Shown here: in pieces, positions 57,822 through 64,000 of the stretch
Position numbering within the stretch: position 1 is the first letter of the stretch
Layout of the letters: each line of letters opens with the position of its first letter
NCBI GenBank assembly: GCA_002105175.1
Contig: MCGE01000005.1
Coordinates: 992,001-1,056,000, forward strand
Source: Absidia repens
Lineage: Eukaryota > Mucoromycota > Mucoromycetes > Mucorales > Cunninghamellaceae
Reading direction: 5' to 3'
Length of the DNA stretch: 64,000 nucleotides
The notes under the pieces: model-generated
Databases searched by the model: none
The model's input: only the letters and a program-made list of their open reading frames with translations
Told to the model about the DNA's origin: nothing
Translations under genes and position numbers: made by a program

Positions 57822-58704
57822 ATGGGTGCCCAGGCTTCAAAACAGGTGGCAAGAAAACTCCCCAAAACAGCACGACCGGAAACATTGAGATCTACTCCTC
57901 GTGAATCACCTTCGACTCTGAAACAAGCCCAGCAATATGAAACTCATGGTAGGTGAAAACAGGCAAGCGGCACGTCAACATGTAGTAGGAAGGTGGTCAA
58001 TGATCCGTTAATATTTGTATCATGTTCTTCTAGATATCAAGAATGATGGCCTTCCAGATGTAGAAGAGGAACACAGTGATCCGCATTTATTAGAGAATCT
58101 GGCAAAACTAGGTCCTGTTACCGTACCCCCAACAATTACTCGTATGCGACAGGTAAGTTTTCGGAAGACGGTGACAATGAAGCTGGAATATGACCAACTG
58201 ACTGTTTTCCTTTTCTCGTTTACACAGTCGGATTCTATGCTAGGGATATTGCGTGAACGACAACGTATCGAAAAGGCCGAAGAGTCGGATAGCAACAACA
58301 AAATATCCAGCAATAGAATTACAACGGACGAACTGTTCTCAATATTGGAACATCGAAAACATCTACCTCCCAGTACATTGGATAATCACCCTGAGAAATG
58401 GCAAGAACTCAGCAAAGAATGCGGTGGAGTGGACGTATCAGCATTACAAACCTTATTTAAATACTACAATACTATCACAGTAATGCCTCCAGCAAATTCA
58501 GAAGACAAAAGCGAAAGGCGACAAGGCGTTTGGGTGCGAGATAGAGAGGAATGGAAACACTTTGTGAACGAAACTCAGAAACAACACCAACTGAACCAAC
58601 AAGCGAAGGAAAATGCGTTGCGCGACAATGAACAAAAACTGGATCAACCACAAACGCAAGAAGATAGACGCGAACGGCATTTGAAGGATTTATTTGTAGA
58701 TTAG
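57822..58704 (+). CDS. Conserved fungal protein, probable N-myristoylation
   Basis: Three exons (57822-57948, 58034-58152, 58228-58704) give 240 residues. I cannot assign a function. The start MGAQASKQVARKLPKTARPE combines a Gly-2 myristoylation signal with a basic stretch, a pattern I recall in small uncharacterised fungal proteins with a C-terminal helical domain. The central part (GPVTVPPTI, then MLGILRERQRIEKAEE and ITTDELFSILEHRKHLPPS) is predicted helical and could form a winged-helix-like unit (GVDVSALQTLFKYYNTITV). The C-terminus is a charged coil with Gln/Glu/Arg. Membrane association is inferred. Confidence 0.75.
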
Positions 58705-59949
58705 TTAACTTCCCTCCCCTTATTTTTATATTTTATTAGTATAATCCATAATAAAGAAAACTTTTATCGAACTTATAGTCTTGTCCCCGTTTGTTTTGTT
58801 TTGTTTTGTTTTTTGTTGTTTTCGACTATTGTTTTATTGGTCACATCTCCCTATACTTTATGCCTTACATCAAGGCATCTACTCATACTGAAATAGCTTT
58901 TGTTTTACCATAATATTATAACACACTGTAGATATGCATTCTGGTTGTGCGGGCCCTCTAGATGCGACTCTCATCGCTCAGGTTATCGTCGCTCAAAAGA
59001 CCGATGGCAAATAGAGTGACTCAGAGTCATTTGAAAAGGGCTTGATTACATTATGAAGTTACAGAAATTATTATGGTATCCATCCACTACCGCTATTTTT
59101 TTATTTTTTTTATTTTTTTGAAATAAAAGTAATTTTATTTTTATCATACATTTGCTTTTGCCTTGTTTGTCACTGTTGCCTTCATTTTTGTTTATATATA
59201 TATGTGTGTATTTGACATAGTTGAAAAAAAAACAAAAAAAAAAACTCACATTTAAGACACCTGGGATACAGCAGGTCCTCACATTGGAAATCATTTGGAT
59301 TTTCTCAAAATGCATTCTCTAGGGCGAAAAGTTAGTTTTGATCGGGGTATGAATATATGCTATTCTTATGATAACATATGGCAGACTAGTAGGCGGTTTA
59401 AACCGCATTAGCTCTAACGACAATCATTATTCCTTTTAACGCAGTATGAATCACTCTTAAATACATTATTAAATGGTGAAAAATAAAATGGTAAAAGCGA
59501 AGAGTCCATTAGAGTTGTCATGATATTGATTCAGTGCTGTATTGCAAAACATTTTAAGAAATCTTCATGTTTATCCTTCCAATGAAACACTGCTGGCAAG
59601 ACCTAGAGGTTAATGAGAAAAGAAATCAATGAAATCAGTGGATAAATTTTTAGGACATCAGTATAAGAGTATCATATAGTAGAATAATAGGCCATATTTA
59701 TCTCATACCTACCATATTTAGAAATAACCTGTGCGAATTAAATGTTTCCCTGGTTTGACCGACACAGGAAGATACTGCATCCACCGATATCTAATGGGAA
59801 TTTCCTGTTAATATGTACCGCGAATATAAATAAAAATTGATGGTCTAAATGAAGATGCTAGAAAGAATATACGTAGTAGGTAGACTAGGGAGGGAAAAGC
59901 CAAAAAAAAAAGATATGTGAACGAAAAGCAGGTGCTCGATAAGGCATTT

Positions 59950-60930
59950 ACAAAAGATCAACAATAACGACATTTCTCATTTTTTTTATAGGTCATAGCA
60001 TGGTTAATTAAATAATAAAAAGAAATATTTTATTGAAATATATTGATAGGCACTAAACTAAAGATAAGAGGCTCCTTGTCACAAGAGATCTAAGGGAAGG
60101 AACTACGGGAGGTAGTATGCGGGAGACTAGCTGGGAGACTAATGAGCTAATGGGAGTTCAGAGAATGGTCAGCTCGATTCTAAAGACGCCAGCATAAAAA
60201 GACTTCTAATATACTACACTAGGTGTAATAAAGACCTGAGGAATATTTGTTATTGAAGCACAACACGATCTATACTGATGAAAAAGGGTGATGGTAGTTA
60301 AAAAAAAGGATCTATTGTACAGGACATGAGAGATACTTACGGGACATTTTTTGTCAAGGCATGTAAAAAACAAACAAAAACAAACGTATTTTATTGAGAT
60401 GTTGATACAAACTGTGACACATTAACACTAAACTAAGCTAATGAAGACTCCAAAAAGTCAACTAATGGTGGTTGTATATCCTAGATCCAAAATGAAAGGG
60501 TTTCCCCATGCATATTGTAATCCCTGTGCCGAAAACCCTTCTAAACTAGTACTGACACTAATCTAAACTCAACATAACCCCAAAAAGGCTACATTGATGG
60601 GGAAAAAAAAAGAAACAGAGAAGAAAAAGAAAAGAAAGAGGCTGAAAAAATAAAATATAAAATTCACGTGTGCGGGATTTGATTTGTTTCTTTTTTTTTT
60701 CGGTGGTAGTGTAGATTTCGTAGATGCAAGCAGTAGAAGCACTTCCTTTATTTTATTTTTTTTGCAACACTCAACACCATGTAACATCATTAATATGGTA
60801 GTTCTATTTTCATGAAACCAGCAACCACCATTCGACACTGGCAACATGGCTATTCTCTTCTCTTGAAACAAGATGGTGCAGTCCGACCTACTGGAGTTAA
60901 CCCATTCACCACATAATTATTTGCCACTTA
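59950..60930 (-). repeat. Dispersed 1.1-kb element, copy E
   Basis: Minus-strand copy. GCACACGTGAAT lies at about 60663-60674, the core at 60478-60526, the hairpin at 60446-60459 (arms GACT and AGTC) and CTCAATAAAATACG near 60385-60400. The downstream module runs left to an AATAAAATATTTC end near 60020-60033. It shares its whole order with copy A, including GTTATTGAAGCACAAC near 60249. Confidence 0.8.
59962..60082 (+). repeat. Left inverted arm of copy E
   Basis: About 120 bp whose reverse complement recurs at 60931-61050 with roughly 85-90 percent identity by eye. Shared blocks include AATAACGACATTTCTCA, TATAGGTCATA, GGTTAATTAA and ATTGATAGGCACTAAACTAA. Together the arms bracket copy E (span about 1.09 kb), as expected for a MITE-like element. 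Confidence 0.8.
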
Positions 60931-61050
60931 GTGACAAGGAACCTCTTGTCTTTAGTTTAGTGCCTATCAATATACTTTAATAAAATATTTCCTTATATTA
61001 ATTAATTAACCATCTTATGACCTATAAAATAGTGAGAAATGTCGTTATTG
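60931..61050 (-). repeat. Right inverted arm of copy E
   Basis: Inverted partner of 59962-60082. The plus strand beyond it (to about 61300) matches the far 3' flank of copy C (GTTCTAGTTCACCC, then CCTTATAAAATA). The arm may therefore be the end of a second, truncated copy facing the other way rather than a true terminal repeat. Confidence 0.75.
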
Positions 61051-61583
61051 TATATTTTTGTGGGTGTCTTATAAGTACCTGCGTTCTAGTTCACCCACCC
61101 TGTCCACTTTTGATCGCCCCCCCCCCGCCCCTTAAAGCCCAGACAACCGGTTGGTAGTCCCAACTCATTTAGTATGAAATGTAGACGTATTGTTTCTCAA
61201 CCAACCAATACTAATGAACCTTGGTCATGTCATCAGTGCAATCTTCCTTATAAAATATAGTAGTCTTCACTTGTCTATATTCAATGTTTTCTGGATTTTT
61301 ATTCTTACCCTAAGATTGTTCTTCATCGGAATATTCAGTGCGAGGATCTACTGTAATATTTTGATAAAGTGCCACAATATTGTAGTACTTCCTGTCCGCA
61401 TCATGAGCGACCGAGGATTAATATAGTAAAAGTTATTATGACCCACTTTCATATCATACTCATCCCCATCCCCATAAGATACCCTTCATCACATCAAAAA
61501 TCAATTATAAACGATAAAGTAATGTTAATAAATTTTATTTAAATATATATATATATATCATAAGCTAAACTATATCTATGTAT

Positions 61584-64000
61584 CTATTCATCTACAAATA
61601 CTTGAGCATCAATAGTTGGGAATAATTCAAAGAAGGCTTGTAGCAAGTCGATTCCATTTTTGACATCATCCACGCCCGCTGTTTCCCGGATGGAGTGCAT
61701 ACCTTATCAAGCAAAATTAATACATATTTAGCCAAAGTATAAAGTAATATATATATATATATATATATATGCATTCAATCAACTTACTGAGTTGCGGATT
61801 TCCAACATCTAAAGAAAGAAGACGTTGTTCTATTTAGAAATGACATTTCATATTTTGCTTCCATTTCTTTGCGTTATATTACCTATAGTACGCAAACCTA
61901 GTTTGGCAGATAACATAGGGCCTATAGTGGATCCGCAAGGAGAATCATTGCGGACAACAAATTCCTATTCGGTGTCCAATCACCATAAAAAAAAAAAGAG
62001 AATGCAAACGTGAGTGTGTATAAATCGGTACTAACCCACTTCAGGTCAAGGATTTTTTTATATATATATTTATATACCTGCACTGGAATGTCACGTCGAC
62101 GAGCAATTTCTCGTAAAATCAAACCAGTTTCAGCAGTCGTAGCATATCTCTACAGAAAATAAAATAAACATGAAATTGACTCGATTGATTATATTGTATG
62201 GCGTACCTGATTCGCATTGATCTTGATAACAGTTCCGCCGTGCATTGCAGGACAATGATTTTCCTCGTATTTTTCCCTATTGTACACAAAAAAATAAAAA
62301 TACTCAAGTTTATCAACATACTCTTTGATTCACCGATATCCATTGATATATTATATTCTTACGTATAGTTGGGGTGTACAGCATGAGCCATATCAGCACT
62401 GATCAACATACTTTTGCGTAAAGCTTGTTCAAATAACCCTTTGAGATTTTGCTGTCGTGGTTGACGTGGTCGAGGGAATGGCCAGCAGGAGGAGGGAGAA
62501 AAGGAAGAATCCACGGAGTGACGATGTTGAGGATAAGAATGTGAGTAATCCGTTTTGTTTTTCTTTTGAAACCATGATCTTGACGGTACCTTGTCCACAA
62601 ATGTCGTCCCGACGAGTCGCTCCAATACGGACGGCAACAAATTTGAATTGGCACCTTGCGCTGTAGTACTTCCCACTTCTTCATTATCGAATAAGGAGAT
62701 CAGACGAATGTTACTTTCATTGTCAACATTGTCGCATGTGTTGATAAGTGACTAGACAAAAAGGTTGCTTCAGCGTCAGTGTTTTGCCCTTTTTTTTTCT
62801 GCTCTTTTTTTTTACCATTAATGAGCAGTATGACATGCCAAGGTTGTCTAATCGTGAGCCGAAGACGAATTCATCATATACACCTCCAATGGTGGCGGGT
62901 TGAATATCATAAAGACATAGTTCAAAATCATGTATTTGGTGAGCTAAAAGAAAATCAATATATTAAACATCATCGGTCCATAAAGTTCCCTTAATCCCAA
63001 CACATATTTCCTTACCTTCCACTTTCAACTCATTGGCGAGTAAGTTGATCAAAGCAGGATGATGCTTTTGCTCTTGACCGGATGGCGCACCTTTTGTATT
63101 CATTGCGTTGAGTGATCTGTTTTCATTTTTTCCATTCAATAAAAAAAAAAAAAAGAGACGTATCATCCTAGTGAGTCAAAATCACCTTGATCGTTCGCTT
63201 CTGAGTTCTACCTTATGAAACACTTACGCCTTCGCTGTAGTTGCTAGAATCGGCAAAAGATGAGTTTCTTGGTTGAATTCAAATTTTGTCCCTGGAGAGT
63301 GATCCAAGTGAATAGCCAACGTAGGAACATTCAAGACAGGCCTACAAAAACAATACGCAGTGTTTGTATCAAGGCGTTGTTTGCTGATGTTTGCTGATGT
63401 TTTATTGTTTACCTGTTGATTCGCACCAGAGTATGTCGAAAAGTTCCATCGTTTTGATGCACCATCACGCGACCGGCAAGACCAAGGTTCCGATCAAACC
63501 ACGTGTGCCTGGGAAAAGGAAAAGAGATTGAATATGTTTGCCGTGCCTTGATACATATGCTCTAGCTTACCAAATCCCACCTCCATAGAGTTGAACGCCT
63601 ACTTCTAAGAATCCGGCACTTTCTTTCTTAGACACTGGTTTGACCTAATATGTGTGTATATACCGGTTAGTAAATGAATGAATGGATATGAGTGCCTATT
63701 TCTTCGTACTTACTTTTAAACACGGTGAGTCAGTGTGAGCACCCACGATAGTAAAGCCATTGCCTGGTTTGTATTGCCCACCCACCACAAACGCCACCAC
63801 AGAAGAGCCGTTTCTTGTAAAATAGTATTTGCCTTTTCGTTCTAGTTGCCATTCAGAGCGTTCGCTGAGTTTTTGGAATCCTGCTTGTTCTAGCTGTCGT
63901 GTTGCTTCATGAACCGCATGGAACGGTGAAGGCGAGGCATTAATAAAATCCACAAAGGAGCTAGCCTCTTTCGGTGGAGATACAGGAGAGGAAGTATGGG
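61584..64000 (-). CDS. Aspartyl aminopeptidase (M18), 5' end cut by the window
   Basis: Zinc metallopeptidase of family M18 (DNPEP/Ape4 type) that removes N-terminal acidic residues, cytosolic or vacuolar. The frame is open to the last base, so the N-terminus lies outside the window. About ten exons are present. Landmarks in order: FVDFINASPSPFHAVHEA, GAHTDSPCLK (zinc His), FGSRLDNLG (zinc Asp), SLFDNEEVGS (catalytic and zinc Glu), MLISADMAHAVHPNY (zinc Asp) and QLSMHSIRE (zinc His). All metal-site residues are present. Between DNEEVGS and ISADMAH there is an extra loop of about 45 low-complexity residues (near 62450-62580) relative to animal DNPEP. The protein ends DAQVFVDE at 61584. Confidence 0.95.

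Larger units (their letters stand above)
58705..61583. other. Long convergent intergenic gap
   Basis: Between the 58-kb gene (+) and the aminopeptidase (-). Holds a TTTTG pentamer run just after 58790, AT-rich DNA, element copy E with its inverted arms, and a TA run near 61540. No coding sequence is supported. Confidence 0.6.

Overview
This is an intron-rich, AT-rich nuclear fragment from a fungus, most likely an early-diverging Mucoromycota lineage (inference from intron style, long homopolymer tracts and gene content; no ribosomal or mitochondrial marker is present to fix the species). I support about 20 protein-coding genes, nearly all spliced with GT..AG introns of 50-130 bp. I found no tRNA, rRNA, CRISPR array or intact autonomous transposon.

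Layout: 1-2.6 kb is repeat-rich. Then come a cyclin-Y-like gene (+, 2656-5807), an MFS monocarboxylate-type transporter (-, 6265-8281), a large helical protein I cannot name (-, 8919-12643), a TIS11/TTP-type tandem CCCH protein (-, 13464-14740) and a GH16 cell-wall glycosidase (+, 15688-17004). After a 2 kb repeat-bearing gap follow a PB1 protein, an AMPK gamma (Snf4) subunit, a METTL21-type methyltransferase (all -) and a Nop12/RBM34 RNA-binding protein (+). Another repeat-bearing gap precedes the PKA regulatory subunit (-), and another the PDR-type ABC transporter (-, 33001-37819). From 38 to 58 kb the DNA is gene-dense: a doubtful small gene, a G-protein alpha subunit (+), RNA polymerase III second subunit (-), Cox7a (-), a DUF202 protein (+), the splicing helicase Prp2/DHX16 (-), Vps27 of ESCRT-0 (+), a 66-residue Cys-rich conserved protein (-), the U5 snRNP factor Aar2 (-) and a conserved fungal protein (+). 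A final repeat-rich gap ends at a window-truncated aspartyl aminopeptidase (-).

Functional themes: nutrient and cAMP signalling (G-alpha, PKA-R, Snf4, cyclin Y), pre-mRNA splicing (Prp2, Aar2), ribosome and Pol III biogenesis (Nop12, Rpc2), transport and wall. These are not operons; the co-location is probably incidental. Several close divergent pairs probably share promoters (COX7A/DUF202, PRP2/VPS27, AAR2/58-kb gene, methyltransferase/NOP12).

The most interesting signal is non-coding. A dispersed element of about 1.1 kb is present five times, once in each of the five intergenic gaps longer than 2 kb. Every copy keeps a CACGTG box, a pyrimidine tract, a nearly invariant 49-nt core, a small hairpin whose two arms co-vary between copies, and an AATAAA-type end. 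One copy has 120-bp inverted arms. The box beside its CACGTG also occurs upstream of several host genes. A second point of note is an apparent one-base frameshift in the coding sequence of the essential helicase Prp2.
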